Assembly (NCBI GenBank): GCA_963705155.1
Contig: CAVPJC010000014.1
Location: 417,193-481,192, forward strand
Reading direction: 5' to 3'
Origin: CAVPJC01 sp963705155
GTDB lineage: Bacteria > Chloroflexota > Anaerolineae > Anaerolineales > UBA4823
Length of the DNA stretch: 64,000 bases
Both the position numbers and the translations under genes were made by a program. Below the pieces are notes generated by a model that did not search any database, was not told where the DNA came from, and saw only the letters and a program-made list of their open reading frames with translations. Below, one piece after another: positions 38,341 through 49,800 of the stretch. The stretch's first letter is position 1. Each line of letters starts with the position of its first letter.

Positions 38341-39478
38341 TTAATCCAGGATTTCGGTGTAAATCGTGTTGACCTGCCTGGCGGCTTCCTCCCAGGTGAA
38401 TAACCTGGCTCTCTCCTGACCGGCGAAAGCCAACCTCTGGCGCTCGGACGGATCAGACAAAATTTTGAGAATTTCTTCTGAAAGCTGACCTGGCGTCTCG
38501 GGGTCAAACAATATACCGGCATCATCGATGACTTCTTTATAGGAAGTATTTCCGGCTGCAATAACCGCCGTACCACTGGCCATTGCCTCCAAAGCCGGTA
38601 ATCCAAATCCCTCGATGATAGATGGCAACACAACCAGGTCAGTTAGACGATAAAATCCTGGCAGCTCGACTTCTGGAACCCAATCCAGGAACCGTACTCG
38701 CCCTTGCATATTGTTACTGTAAACTGCATCGATGGTATCATCCGTAAAGCGTGAATTTGCCGGGCCTACGAAGATTAAATCGTGGGGAATGCGATCAGCA
38801 ATCCTGGCAAACGCATTGACCAACAGCGCATGGTTTTTATGCGGTCTGCGCGCTCCAACGGTAAGAATGAAAGGACAATCCAACTGGTATTTTTTCACCA
38901 TACGGGTCATCACACCTCTGGCCGGCTTTTTCCAGAAGTGTTGGTCCACTCCTTCAGGGATCACCCGCGTCCTTCCTTCATCAATCGGATAATACGTGCC
39001 TAAATCTCTGCGGGTCGCTTCTGATACGCAAATTACTTTCCTGGAAAATCGCAGACTGGCGCACATGAGATACTTGTAATAGGGCATTGACCACGCATTT
39101 GGCATAAAGTGCGGGTACCTGTCAAAAATCAAGTCGTGGATTGTAATAACCGTCGGAGAATTTTTATTCCAGAGGAGTGGGGCTACGAAAAATGGCGAAT
39201 GGAAAAGGTCGATCTTGTATTTTTTCAAAAGCCCTGGCCAAATGATTTGTTCCGGAGGGCGCGTATAGCGGTTTTGGACCACGTTTTACCTCAACATTTG
39301 GCCTTTTTGTCAAACTTTGTAGATCGAAACGGCTGTTTTCACCATTCCCAACGAATAATACAAACGTTTTACCGGCATCTTTTCGTGTAACCGCTTCAAA
39401 AAGGTTATAGGCATAACGACCAATCCCATGATAGCGGTCATTAATGAATTGGCCATCGAACCCAATCCTGGGAATCAT
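38341..39478 (-). CDS. Glycosyltransferase family 4 (frameshifted)
   Basis: A GT-B fold enzyme that transfers sugar from a nucleotide-sugar, probably for exopolysaccharide or glycolipid. The N-terminal half begins MIPRIGFDGQFINDRYHGIG, with the glycine-rich acceptor loop. The C-terminal half has VISVSEATRRDL-like and ILTVGARRPHKNH motifs, and the donor-site E-x7-E as IIEGFGLPALEAM. The frame break is near 39275. Product about 379 residues. Confidence 0.85.
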
Positions 39479-39662
39479 AAAAGACGGCTCCAGGATGGAT
39501 TTACATTTATCAACAATAAAAGTCTGCCCATACTACTCGATCCAGGACGCGAACGAAGTAGAATTATCCTATAAGAACATTTTACATCCTTATGGGCAAC
39601 TGCAACGAACGGAAATATAATTGAACCCCTGAGCTACCATCGGGCTGGCATAAAACACTGGT

Positions 39663-41538
39663 TTATTTTAATGCTGCTGCCATGATTTCTTGTATCCGCG
39701 TGATCATGCTTGCAGGATCGGGATGTAGCCCTTCGATTAGCAGTGCATTTTCATAGATTTGTTCAACGACAAGCTTTGCCAGGCTGCTTTCCGTCGGTAT
39801 GCCTGCCAGGCTTTGGACAATCGGGGTGATTCAGGTTTAACTCTAATATTTTCTTGGGAACTTCAAATTCCTTTCCAAGCATACGGTAAACCCGTTGCAT
39901 CTCCTGATTGGGTGCACCAGCCGGATCCACCAGACGCGCCGGAGATTCAGACAGGCGATTGGTGAATTTCACATCACTGACCCGATCTCCCAGGTGCTCT
40001 TTAAACCGCTGGATGACAGGGTTCATGCCTTCTTCCCGGATCGTCTGATCATTTATCTGATTTGGATCCTCAATTTTTTCGGGCAGCTCTAATTCGGCTG
40101 TTGCTGCATTGCTCAACTTGTGACCCTTATACTGGCTCATCCGCACAAGAACGAATGAATCCAGGGGATCTGTTAACAGCAAGGCTTCAAATCCGTGCTT
40201 TCTCAAGATATCCAAATGCGGGCTGTGTAGAATAGAGCGCTCGTCATCGCCAAGAACATAAAAGATATCGGATTGTCCATCTGGCATCCTTTCCAGATAA
40301 TCATCCATAGAAACCCATTCGCCAGGATGTTGATCGGTGCGGAAGCGCAGAAATTGGTAAAGTCCTTCTGGATCTGCAGGTTCGATCGCAATTCCCTGCT
40401 TGATGTGCCGTGAAAATTTTTCCCAGAACTGGATGTATTTTTCCGGTTTATCGCTCGCCATCAATTTGAGAGTATCCAGTACTTTGGCAGTCACCAGTTT
40501 CTTCAGGTTCGCCATTATACGATTGGCCTGCACCGATTTCGCGATACGTTCAAAGGCAAATCTTCGGAATCAACCACGCCCTGCACAAATCCCAGGTATT
40601 CCGGCAATATTTCTTTGCAATAATCTTGAATTAAAATTTTTCGTGAATACAATTTCAGCCCGTCTTCCTTGCGTGTCGAGAAAATGCTCCGCTCCGGGCT
40701 CGCCGGCAAATAAAGTAATGCATACATTTGAACAGGCGCATCGACCACCATATGGGCGTGGTCAAGCGGGTTATCAAAATCCAGCGTAAGCTGTTTGTAG
40801 AAATCTACATAGGCCTGCTCTTCCACCTGGCGTGGCTGCTGCCGCCATATGGCTGTCTGCTGGTTGGTTTGTTCCGATTCATCGCCAACAAATATGGGGT
40901 GGGCAACAAAGTCAGAATGTTTACGGATGATCTCTTTGATGCGGTTGGGTTCCAGAAATTCGATTGCATCGCTCTTAAGTTTGATTTCAACGCGCGTTCC
41001 CCGCTCAGCTTTCTCGGCTGCTTCGATTGTGTAGCTGTCACTGCCGTCAGAAACCCAAACGGCAGCAGGCGCATCCGGTTTATACGAACGCGATAAAACC
41101 CTGATTTGGTCAGCCACCATAAATGCCGAGTAAAATCCTACACCAAACTGACCGATGATTTCGCTGAGATCTTTCCCGTCCGGTTGGTAGGCTTCAACAA
41201 ATGCCCGTGCGCCGGAGTGTGCGATCGTCCCTAGATTTTCTTCCATTTCTTCAGCAGTCATCCCGATACCCGTATCGGCAATTACAAGGGTTTGAGCTTC
41301 TTTATCCGGATAGATTCTAATTTCCCCTGGCATCTCCGGGTTTAGAACCTCCCGGTTGGTCAACATTTCGTAATCCAGCCTGGTCAGAGCGTCGGATGCA
41401 TTCGAGATCAACTCCCGCAGAAAGATATCCCGGTCGGTATATAGTGAATGGATCAATATATTCAAGAGTTGCCGTGTCTCGGCCTTAAAATCGCATCGGT
41501 TTTACCTGACCACCATCACGTGCAGCTTGAGTTTCCAT
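39663..41538 (-). CDS. htpG: Molecular chaperone HtpG (Hsp90), frameshifted
   Basis: This ATP-dependent chaperone is about 625 residues when reconstructed, normal for HtpG. The start is ATG 41538 (METQAARDGGQVKPMRF) after a GGAG. A break in a T-run near 41490 leads into KAETRQLLNILIHSLYTDRD. The Bergerat ATP site (ELISNASDALTRL, VIADTGIGMTAEE, IGQFGVGFYSAFMVAD) is complete. Further breaks lie near 40520 and 39825; the C-terminal end resumes as IVQSLAGIPTESSLAKLVVE and stops at 39663. All motifs survive. Confidence 0.9.
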
Positions 41539-41746
41539 CTTGACAGCTCCTTTGACAACAATTCGGTTCCGCCCAATTTTATACCCAAAAAGAATAAGAA
41601 AAACGTTAGATTTTAATATGATCATTATCCATTGCATTATGATTCAGCTGAAGCTATAATCAAACAGTCTGATATATCTGTAATATATCAAGAGTATTTA
41701 TGTCCGAATTCGGTCAAAAAAAATCACCCAAGCTCAGGAGAGAAAA

Positions 41747-42622
41747 ATGACTGCCAAAATAATCGACGGTACTGCAATCGCGGAACAAGTTCGCGCTGAC
41801 GTCGCCAAAGAAGTTGCCGCCCGCCTGGAGGCAGGATTGTCGCGCCCGGGTCTGGCGACGGTTCTGGTGGGGGATAACCCGGCTTCACAAGTCTATGTGC
41901 GTATGAAACAAAAAAATTGTGAGAAGGTGGGCATCAAATCGTTTGGTCACGTTCTTCCCGCCGATATTTCCCAGGCGGATCTCGAAAAAGTTGTGTCGGA
42001 TTTGAATGCCAATCCTGAGGTCAACGGCATTCTGGTACAGCTTCCGCTTCCAAAAGGCCTGGATGAAGAGCGCGTTTTGAATACGATCAGCATCGAAAAA
42101 GATGTGGATGGTTTTCATCCTGTCAATATCGGCCGGCTGGCTCAAAAGGGCCGCAAATCATTATTCGTGCCCTGCACCCCGGATGGTTGTATTTATCTGC
42201 TGGAAGCATCGGGTGTCAAGCTGGATGGCGCCAATGCTGTCGTCCTGGGTCGATCGAATATCGTTGGCATGCCAGTTGCCCTTCTCCTGGTTGAGAAAAA
42301 CGCTACCGTCACCATATGCCACTCCCGCAGCCGTGATCTGCCTTCCATATGCCGCTCTGCCGATGTGTTGATCGCTGCTGTCGGTCGTCCCGAAATGGTG
42401 CGCGCTGACTGGGTCAAACCAGGCGCCGTCGTGATCGATGTGGGTGTCAACCGCGTTGACGATCCCACCAATGATAAGGGATACAAACTGGTGGGTGACG
42501 TGGCATACGATGAAGTCAAAGAAGTTGCCAGCGCCATTACACCGGTTCCGGGCGGGGTCGGTCCGATGACCATTGCCATGCTGCTGCGCAATACTCTGCC
42601 GCGCTGCTCAACTTACCGATAA
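41747..42622 (+). CDS. folD: Bifunctional methylenetetrahydrofolate dehydrogenase/cyclohydrolase
   Basis: FolD interconverts methylene-, methenyl- and formyl-tetrahydrofolate. YVRMKQKNCEKVGI carries the catalytic Lys, followed by VQLPLPKGL, DVDGFHP, PCTPDGCIYLL and GRSNIVGMP (NADP site), and the late PVPGGVGPMT. ATG 41747 follows CAGGAGAG. The 291-residue frame is intact. An IS1182-type element begins 34 bases after the stop. Confidence 0.95.
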   Translation: MTAKIIDGTAIAEQVRADVAKEVAARLEAGLSRPGLATVLVGDNPASQVYVRMKQKNCEKVGIKSFGHVLPADISQADLEKVVSDLNANPEVNGILVQLPLPKGLDEERVLNTISIEKDVDGFHPVNIGRLAQKGRKSLFVPCTPDGCIYLLEASGVKLDGANAVVLGRSNIVGMPVALLLVEKNATVTICHSRSRDLPSICRSADVLIAAVGRPEMVRADWVKPGAVVIDVGVNRVDDPTNDKGYKLVGDVAYDEVKEVASAITPVPGGVGPMTIAMLLRNTLPRCSTYR

Positions 42623-42656
42623 GTAATAATATTCGGTCAATTAAAACAAATTCCGT

Positions 42657-44437
42657 GGGGCTGTCCAAAAAGAAGTGGGCAGCCCCCTTCGCGATTAAAG
42701 AAAATATGATTTAATAGGGGGTATGAAAAGAAAACGAGCCGCCCCGGTGTTCAAGCCATACAGCATGGCACAGCCCAGCCTGATCCCACCGAGCTGGGAT
42801 GAACTGATCCCGGCAAACCACATTGTGAGAGTGGTCAACCGGGCAATCGAGCGTATCCATCTGGAACCCCTATTGAAGAAGTACAAAGGTGGCGGAACCA
42901 GCAGCTACCATCCAGCAATGTTGCTGAAGATATTGGTATACGCCTACACACAACGGATCTACTCGTCACGGCAGATTGCGAAGGCGGTGCGAGAAAACGT
43001 AAACTTTCTGTGGATGAGTGGAGGAAACCAACCCGACTTTCGGACGATCAACGCCTTTCGGGGAGAGCGGATGAGAGGAGCAATCGAAGAAGTTTTTACG
43101 CTGGTGCTGGAATTGCTGGTGGAAGAAGGATATGTCAAGCTGGAGAACTACTTCGTGGATGGGACGAAGATTGAAGCGGATGCAAACCGGCACAAGGTGG
43201 TGTGGGCCAAGAGCCGGGCGAAATACGAGAAGCGCTTAGGTGAAAAAGTAGGGGAACTGCTGAAAGAGATCGATAGGGTGAACGAAGCTGAGAACGCCGA
43301 ATATGGGGACAAGGACCTGGAGGAAATGGGCGGCAGCGGGGGTGGGATAGACGCCGAGAAACTGGAGAAAAAGATCACCGAACTGAACCAGCGCTTGAAA
43401 GAGCAGCCGGAAAACAAGAAACTGGTCAAGGCGATCAAGAAGATGGAGACCGACTACCTGCCGCGGCAGAAACGGTATGAGGAGCAGGAGCGCAAACTGG
43501 GAGGGCGAAGCAGCTACTCAAAGACAGATGAGGCTGCGACCTTCATGCGCATGAAAGAAGATCGTGGGGCCAAAGAACCGCTGCCCAAACCGGCATACAA
43601 CATTCAGACGGGAACGGAAGATCAGTTTGTGGTCGGTTTCAGTCTGCACCAGCGCAGTGGAGACACAACCTGCCTGATCCCGCACCTGGAAGGGGTCAAG
43701 GCCAACCTGGCTGCGATTGCCGGGCGAAAGCCGGGATTGCTGCCCAGGGGAGAAGATGCCCGAGCATGCCTTCTACCCCGGCATATCTCTGCCGATGCCG
43801 GATATGGCAGTGAAGAGAACTATGTGTATATTGAGGAAAACAAGCTCGGCAATTATGTCAAATACAACACCTTCCACCGTGAACAACACAAGCACCGAGA
43901 CCCCAGGCTCATCCGAAAAGCGCTGTTCCGCTCCGAGAATTTCCCCTACGACGAACACACCGATGCCTTCACCTGCCCGGCTGGGAAGCGCCTGACCTAC
44001 CGTTATACCGGGCATGAGAAGTCTGATAATGGCTACCCGATCGAGACCCGCCATTACGAGGCGGCTGATTGTCAGGCGTGTCCCTTCAAGCCTGAATGTA
44101 CCCAGGCCAAAGGCAATCGCCACATCCGCGTCAGTTTCCGCTTGAGACGCTTCCGAGAGCAAGCTAAAACGAACTTGCTTTCCGAACAAGGCAAATACCT
44201 GCGAGTGCAGCGCAATGTGGAGGTCGAAACCTTTTTCGGCCAGGTCAAACACAATATGCGCTTCCGTAGATTCCACTTACGGGGGTTGGAGAAGGTAAAA
44301 ACGGAGTGGGGTCTGGTATGTATTGCCCATAATATGCGAAAACTGGCGGGCTGATGCCGCCAGTTTTTTTGTCTTTCGACCTTTTTGCCCTTCAGGACTT
44401 TTGGGGGGCTGTCTAGCCGTTCTTTCTAGACAGCCCC
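42657..44437 (+). mobile_element. IS1182-family insertion sequence
   Basis: The ends carry inverted repeats: GGGGCTGTCCAAAAAGAA from 42657 and, inverted, GGGGCTGTCTAGAAAGAA ending at 44437. Each end also holds a local hairpin that could block transcription into the element. It contains a single intact transposase gene. I find no clear target duplication (flanks TTCCGT and TTTTAC). It separates folD from the DUF1638-RACo region. Confidence 0.85.
42723..44354 (+). CDS. IS1182-family transposase
   Basis: The 543-residue DDE transposase has the IS1182 N-terminal domain (PSWDELIPANHIVRVVNRAI, SSYHPAMLLKILVYAY, SGGNQPDFRTINAFR). The first Asp is in YFVDGTKIEADANRH, the second in HISADAGYGSEENY, followed by the Cys-containing ribbon CPAGKRL...CQACPFKPEC and the Glu in VEVETFFGQVKHNM. 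The frame is intact, so the element may be active. Confidence 0.95.
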   Translation: MKRKRAAPVFKPYSMAQPSLIPPSWDELIPANHIVRVVNRAIERIHLEPLLKKYKGGGTSSYHPAMLLKILVYAYTQRIYSSRQIAKAVRENVNFLWMSGGNQPDFRTINAFRGERMRGAIEEVFTLVLELLVEEGYVKLENYFVDGTKIEADANRHKVVWAKSRAKYEKRLGEKVGELLKEIDRVNEAENAEYGDKDLEEMGGSGGGIDAEKLEKKITELNQRLKEQPENKKLVKAIKKMETDYLPRQKRYEEQERKLGGRSSYSKTDEAATFMRMKEDRGAKEPLPKPAYNIQTGTEDQFVVGFSLHQRSGDTTCLIPHLEGVKANLAAIAGRKPGLLPRGEDARACLLPRHISADAGYGSEENYVYIEENKLGNYVKYNTFHREQHKHRDPRLIRKALFRSENFPYDEHTDAFTCPAGKRLTYRYTGHEKSDNGYPIETRHYEAADCQACPFKPECTQAKGNRHIRVSFRLRRFREQAKTNLLSEQGKYLRVQRNVEVETFFGQVKHNMRFRRFHLRGLEKVKTEWGLVCIAHNMRKLAG

Positions 44438-44539
44438 TTTTACTTGTTTCCTCCACATCCTCCGCATATAGGGTAAAATTTGAGCCATCGTGTTAGCGGT
44501 TAGTCACGCACTTGCATAACGCTCGATCTGGAATTTATT

Positions 44540-45248
44540 GTGGACACTTCAAATCAACCAGAAAAACTGCCCCTCGTGGTAATCTCCTGTAAAATCTTTC
44601 AAGATTTGCTGGACAAGTTTTTACCGGTCGACCAGACCAGCCAGATCACTTTTCTGGATTATGGCCTCCACGCGGTGCCAAAAAAAGCTCAAGGATACTG
44701 TTCAGGACGCCATCGATAGTATTCCGCAGTCCAGTTTGGTTTTACTCGGATATGGATTATGTGGTAACGGCTTGCATGGCATCCATGCCAGGAATAATGT
44801 CCTCCTCATCCCCCGCGTGGATGATTGTATTGCAATCCTTTTGGGCTCTTACGAAGCTTACCGGAACCAGTTTGACTCTACCCCCGGAACATATTACCTC
44901 AGCAAAGGTTGGCTCGAATCCGGTAGCAATCCGTTGATGGAGTACAACAAATACCTGCCCAAATATGGTCCCGACACCACCATGTTCTTGATGGACAAGC
45001 AATACCAGCACTACAAACGCCTGGTCTTTGTTGCCCACGAGATACAAGATCTGGACAAATACCGCCCAAAAGCCATGGATGTCGCCAGTTTTTGCGAGCG
45101 CTGGGGTATGGAATATGAAGAAATTCTCGGGTCAGACCAATATGTTCGCAGGCTGGTAGAGGTTTCTTCTGCGCTGGATCTGGCCAACGAGGATTTCATT
45201 GTTGTTCCCCCTGGAGGCGAATTGCGCCAGTCGCAGTTCCTTCGCTAA
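44540..45248 (+). CDS. DUF1638 protein (frameshifted in an A7 run)
   Basis: The GTG at 44540 begins MDTSNQPEKLPLVVISCKIF, the usual DUF1638 start. A run of seven A (44680-44686) holds a frame change, after which KLKDTVQDAIDSI leads into the conserved LVLLGYGLCGNGLHGI, PRVDDCIAILLGS and TYYLSKGWLE. DUF1638 genes are often found near corrinoid methyltransferase genes; that fits the RACo-like gene three bases downstream. The biochemical role is unknown. No corrinoid protein or methyltransferase is visible in the window. Confidence 0.82.
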
Positions 45249-45250
45249 AC

Positions 45251-46849
45251 ATGCCCACAGTAACCGTAGTGTATGGTGAGAAATCTCGCACCGTCGAAGT
45301 AGAATCAGGCAGCCTGCTTGGCGAAGCGATCGCAGCAACGGGTCTTCCGTTGGAACAGCCCTGTGCAGGGCGCGGCACCTGCGGCCTGTGTAAAGTTCTT
45401 GTTGAAACAGGCGTTTCTGCACCAGATGAGCTTGAGCGCAGCCACCTGACGGCTGGCGAGCTAGCTGTAGATAATCGTCTGGCTTGCAGGGCGCGCATTG
45501 ATAGCGATGCCCGCGTCGTTTTAGCCCCCATCGTAATTTATTCCAACAAAATATTCCGCTCAAGCAGCCGCTACAAGCGCGAAAATTCTCCTCTCGGCCT
45601 TGCGATTGATCTGGGTTCCACCACCGTCGCGGCATTTCTCACCATGTTGGATAGTGGAGAGGTTCAAGCAGGCGCTGCTGGATTAAACCAGCAAACAGTT
45701 TTTGGCGCTGATGTGATCTCTCGAATTGCTGCTGCGATGTCTGATCCGATGCATGCCGAACGTTTACAAAAACTGGCGGTTGCATCTGTAAACCATGCAG
45801 TCGATTCGCTGAAAATGTCTGCGCAAATCCGTTCACGTGTCGAACGGGTTGTTCTCGTATGCAATGTCGCCATGCATCACATCCTGGCGGGCATGCCGCT
45901 CGACACGCTTGCTGTTATGCCATTCCAGCCCTACAGCAAATCTGCTATTCGAGATGCATCTCACTTGATGGGCGGCATCTTTCCCAATGCAGCCCGCGTA
46001 TCGCTGCCTCCGTTGATTGGTGGTTTTGTCGGCTCCGATGCGTTGGCTTGTCTGGCTTACTTCGGTTTTGATCAGGCGCCGGCTCCCATGGCTGCTATCG
46101 ACCTGGGCACCAATGGTGAAGTTCTGGTCACTGATGGTCATCGCATTCTGGCGGCATCTACGGCTGCGGGACCTGCTTTTGAAGGTGTAAACATTTCGTG
46201 TGGCACCCGCGCTGTCGATGGCGCCATCGTAAGCGCCAGAATGAACGGCGGTGAATTGATTCTGACCACGATTGGGGATGAATTACCGGTTGGGCTCACC
46301 GGGTCCGGACTGCTAAGTGTTGTCCACCAGTTGCTCCGGTCTAATGTCATTGAACCCAGCGGCCGCATCGCGGTCGACCCGCCTCATTTTGCCAGAAAAT
46401 TGATAACCGATCGATCGGGAGCTCGCAGCATTCCACTGACACACGATGCCAGGTTGACGCTCACCCAATGGGATGTTCGGGAGCTTCAGAAAGCCAAAGG
46501 AGCCATCCGCGCCGCCATCGATGTTTTGATGGGCCAACTGGGACTGGTGCCAGACGATCTTCAACGCATGATCCTCACCGGTTCGTTCGGCGGTCAGGTA
46601 GATATCGATGCAGCCTACGAGCTGGGAATGATTCCCCCTGTTCGTCGTGAGGCCATTGAAACATTGCCAAATGGGGCAGGTTTAGGGGCGGCAATGTTTC
46701 TCACGGATGAAGGTTTCGCCTTCAGCGAAGAATTGGCGGACCGCACAGAACAGGTGGATCTTGACAGAGATCCGAACTTCTATTCAATGTATATCAACGC
46801 GATGGTGTTGGCTCCCAACCACAACAAACAAAAAACAGGCATAAATTAG
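45251..46849 (+). CDS. RACo-like reductive activator of corrinoid proteins (2Fe-2S + ASKHA, DUF4445)
   Basis: The 532-residue product has an N-terminal plant-type ferredoxin domain with PCAGRGTCGLCKV and the last ligand in RLACRARI. Its C-terminal ASKHA-fold ATPase has AIDLGSTTVAAFL, DLGTNGEVLV, GTRAVDGAIV and LTGSFGGQVDID. Such proteins use ATP to reduce the inactive Co(II) corrinoid back to Co(I) for methyl transfer. It is followed one base later by the dual-kinase gene, an unusual neighbour. The frame is intact. Confidence 0.9.
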   Translation: MPTVTVVYGEKSRTVEVESGSLLGEAIAATGLPLEQPCAGRGTCGLCKVLVETGVSAPDELERSHLTAGELAVDNRLACRARIDSDARVVLAPIVIYSNKIFRSSSRYKRENSPLGLAIDLGSTTVAAFLTMLDSGEVQAGAAGLNQQTVFGADVISRIAAAMSDPMHAERLQKLAVASVNHAVDSLKMSAQIRSRVERVVLVCNVAMHHILAGMPLDTLAVMPFQPYSKSAIRDASHLMGGIFPNAARVSLPPLIGGFVGSDALACLAYFGFDQAPAPMAAIDLGTNGEVLVTDGHRILAASTAAGPAFEGVNISCGTRAVDGAIVSARMNGGELILTTIGDELPVGLTGSGLLSVVHQLLRSNVIEPSGRIAVDPPHFARKLITDRSGARSIPLTHDARLTLTQWDVRELQKAKGAIRAAIDVLMGQLGLVPDDLQRMILTGSFGGQVDIDAAYELGMIPPVRREAIETLPNGAGLGAAMFLTDEGFAFSEELADRTEQVDLDRDPNFYSMYINAMVLAPNHNKQKTGIN

Positions 46850-46850
46850 C

Positions 46851-49800
46851 ATGACCTTTATTGAAATTGTTGCCGGTCAACGCCAACGCTGGGGTCTGGT
46901 TAGCAAACTTGGCGAAGGTGATGCAGGCGAAGTCTACCAGGTTGAATCACTGCTGGAACGGAAGCCTGCAATCTTGAAGCGGCCGCATCGTTCAGCGTTC
47001 TCCAATGATATTTTACGCCAGTCAGCCCAGATCAAAAACGAAGGCAGTATCTTGGCTGCACTGGCCGGTTTGTTGAGCTCAACCCGGTTTCCATCGGTCA
47101 CTGTCCCAACACTTCTTGATCAAAGCTCCGGCGGAGCCGAAACCGGCGAGCGCGCTTTCATCGTTATTGAAAAAGCCGCTGGCATTGACCTGGCCTCTCT
47201 TGCGCGGTGGTCGCGTTTCTCACCAGACCCGGCCGAGCTGGAGGCCATCCCGGGCGCGGCAGGCAGGCTTGCCCGGCATATTGTGCATGCTGGGACATTG
47301 CCTGAGCCATTCCTTTTAATGGTTCTGGCCAACCTGGTCGATCTGTTTTCGATCATACATTCACCCCAGACCACTTCCAATCCTCAGATAGCCGGTATCA
47401 TTTGGAATGATATCAAAACGCAACACCTGTACTGGGATCCATCAAAGAGCTGCCTCACGGTCATCGATTGGGGCAACAGCCAGTTCCTTGAAGAGGATGG
47501 CAGCTCGAAAGATCGCCGTTTTTCTGTTGCAGACGATCAGCGCCAGTTTCTGGATGAAATCGGTCATTTTCTAGTGGAATACCAGCCCGACCTGGCTGAG
47601 AAACTTGAATGGCCGGCTGAAATCACCCCTGTTGAACGCCCGTCTGAGCACTATCTGCCATTAAGGAACCGCTTGCATGCTTTACAGGCTGCCTCCGTTA
47701 CCAGTTTGCGCGAGCTGCAGCGCAGGGAATCGGATTCGCTGGCGGTCACTACTCCCGACCAGGCAAATATTACAGAATTAATCCAGCTCCATGAGCGCAT
47801 CCTCGATTTTGGAGTTGCCCCGGCCGAGCACGGGATGGATGCTCTCTACGCACGCCTGGCCATGCGTCTGGCTACTCAGGAAAAGCTGGATGAATTTCGT
47901 GCCGCGGTTCGACAGGCCAGCAGCACAGCAACAGGCCAAACTGAGCCATGGCTCTTGCTCGATCGAATTGCGTCGATTCCAGACGCGGAACATGCCTCAC
48001 ATCTCAAACCTGTTTGCAAGGCTCTGAGTCTGGCTCTGGCAGGTGATTGGCCGTCTGCTCTCTGGGAACTTGCGATTGCCGGTCAGGAAGGCATATCCCC
48101 AGACTGGTGGGAAGCAATCAGCCGTCAAATCCGCAGCCATCATCTGGGGCTTTCTGCAGATGCCATTACGCCACATGTTGCTGCTACCCGCGCCTACTAC
48201 ACACTGGAAGCCTGCGTAATCCAGGCGTCCAGCATAAAAATTTCTGACAATTCAGCCCCATTGCAGGAACTCCTGCAAGTTTACAGTGAAGAAGTGATAA
48301 AAAAATGGCGCCAGGTGGAGCCCGCACCTCCATATTCTGGTATCGATTATGCCGAAATTACATCTTTACTGGACGAGATGGATGAGCTCGTTCCGGGTTC
48401 ACATAAAACTCTTGAGAATAATCTGGTTCAGGCCAGGGCCCAGGTGGAAATTACTCTCAATGCCTGGCGCGATAAGGATTTCGAGACTGCCAAACGCGGT
48501 CTGCGCCAAATCTTTATCTGGGATCCTGACCGCTTCCGCCTCTTTCAGGCAGATCGTGCAATTCAATTGACTCCCCGCTGGCAGCTTCGCCTGCGGCAGG
48601 GGCCGGTCAGTGGAGAGCCGTTCCCTGATTTCGTAACCGCCGTAGAACTGCAGGGGCGAGAAATTCGAAACCAGGTAGGCGCTGCGCCCTGGCTGGATCT
48701 TATCCTGCAAACCCTCAAACAGCTCCGTAATGGCGGTAAACCTGCTGATCTCCTCTTGATGCATCCGGAGCTGCTAACGGATATTCCGTGGTTAAGTGAA
48801 TATCGTTCCCGCGAAACGATCAGCCTGCCGCACCAGACGCCATTTAGTTTTGACCGCCGGCCGCTGGCGCACTCTGGTTCAGATTTTCGCGGCGTCGATG
48901 AAGGTCGCCTGGGGCAGAACATGGATCTGCAGTTAACCACTCCGCTGGACACCTGGCTTCCAGAGGCGCGGGGCTCATCTGCGCGTGTTTTTAGCGGCAT
49001 CCTGAATAACATTCCAGGCGAGATGGCAGTAAAAGTGATGCGTCCCGAACGCGCCGAATACGCCCTGCCTCTTTTCCGCGAAGAAGTCCAGATACTCAGC
49101 ATCCTCCATGATGTCCCCGGGATTACACCTCTTGCAGAAATGGGTTTTATCCAATTATCGCCCGGCATGAATCTCCCGGTAGAAGATCGCAGCATATCAG
49201 CCGCTGGTTTGCGGGGTGAATTACAGCGATTTGGCTCTGAGCAAGTGCAGAATTTCCTCACTATTCTTGAACCCAGGGCCAGCCAGGGTTGGATTCCTTA
49301 TATCATCCTTGAGAAACGTAACCACCAGGATAATTTGATCATGTACTGCGATGCGGGACACACACGCGGCTGGTTTTTGCCGTTACGGGAAAGCCTGTTC
49401 CTGGTATTGCAAATCTGTGATATTCTTCAAATTGCTCATGATCGCAACATCGTGTATCGTGACCACAAAATCTTGCATTATTACTGGGACCCGGGCAGCG
49501 CCGGGGTAATCATGATCGACTGGAACATCGCTCGCCGCCATCCGCAGGGGCTCACTTCATCAGAAAGACAGTTTGATATTGTCCAATTTGGGGCCCGTGC
49601 GCTTCATCATATCCTCACAGGCCGGCCTGCCCCGGGGGCCTTACCACTTGGCCCAAACCGCCCGGAAGATATTGAACAATCAGCCCACCAATATGCGGTT
49701 CAATGGACCTACGATGACGAACGTTTGCCGCAGCAGGTAAAAGAGATCGTTGCCGAAGTCCTGCGCGCGGGTTACGCTAATATCAAGGATCTTCGTAACG

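Noticed and set aside
48563..49261. 232-codon minus-strand open frame inside the dual-kinase gene
   Set aside because: Composition is Arg/Ser-rich as in shadows of GC-rich coding DNA, and the plus strand carries the conserved kinase motifs.
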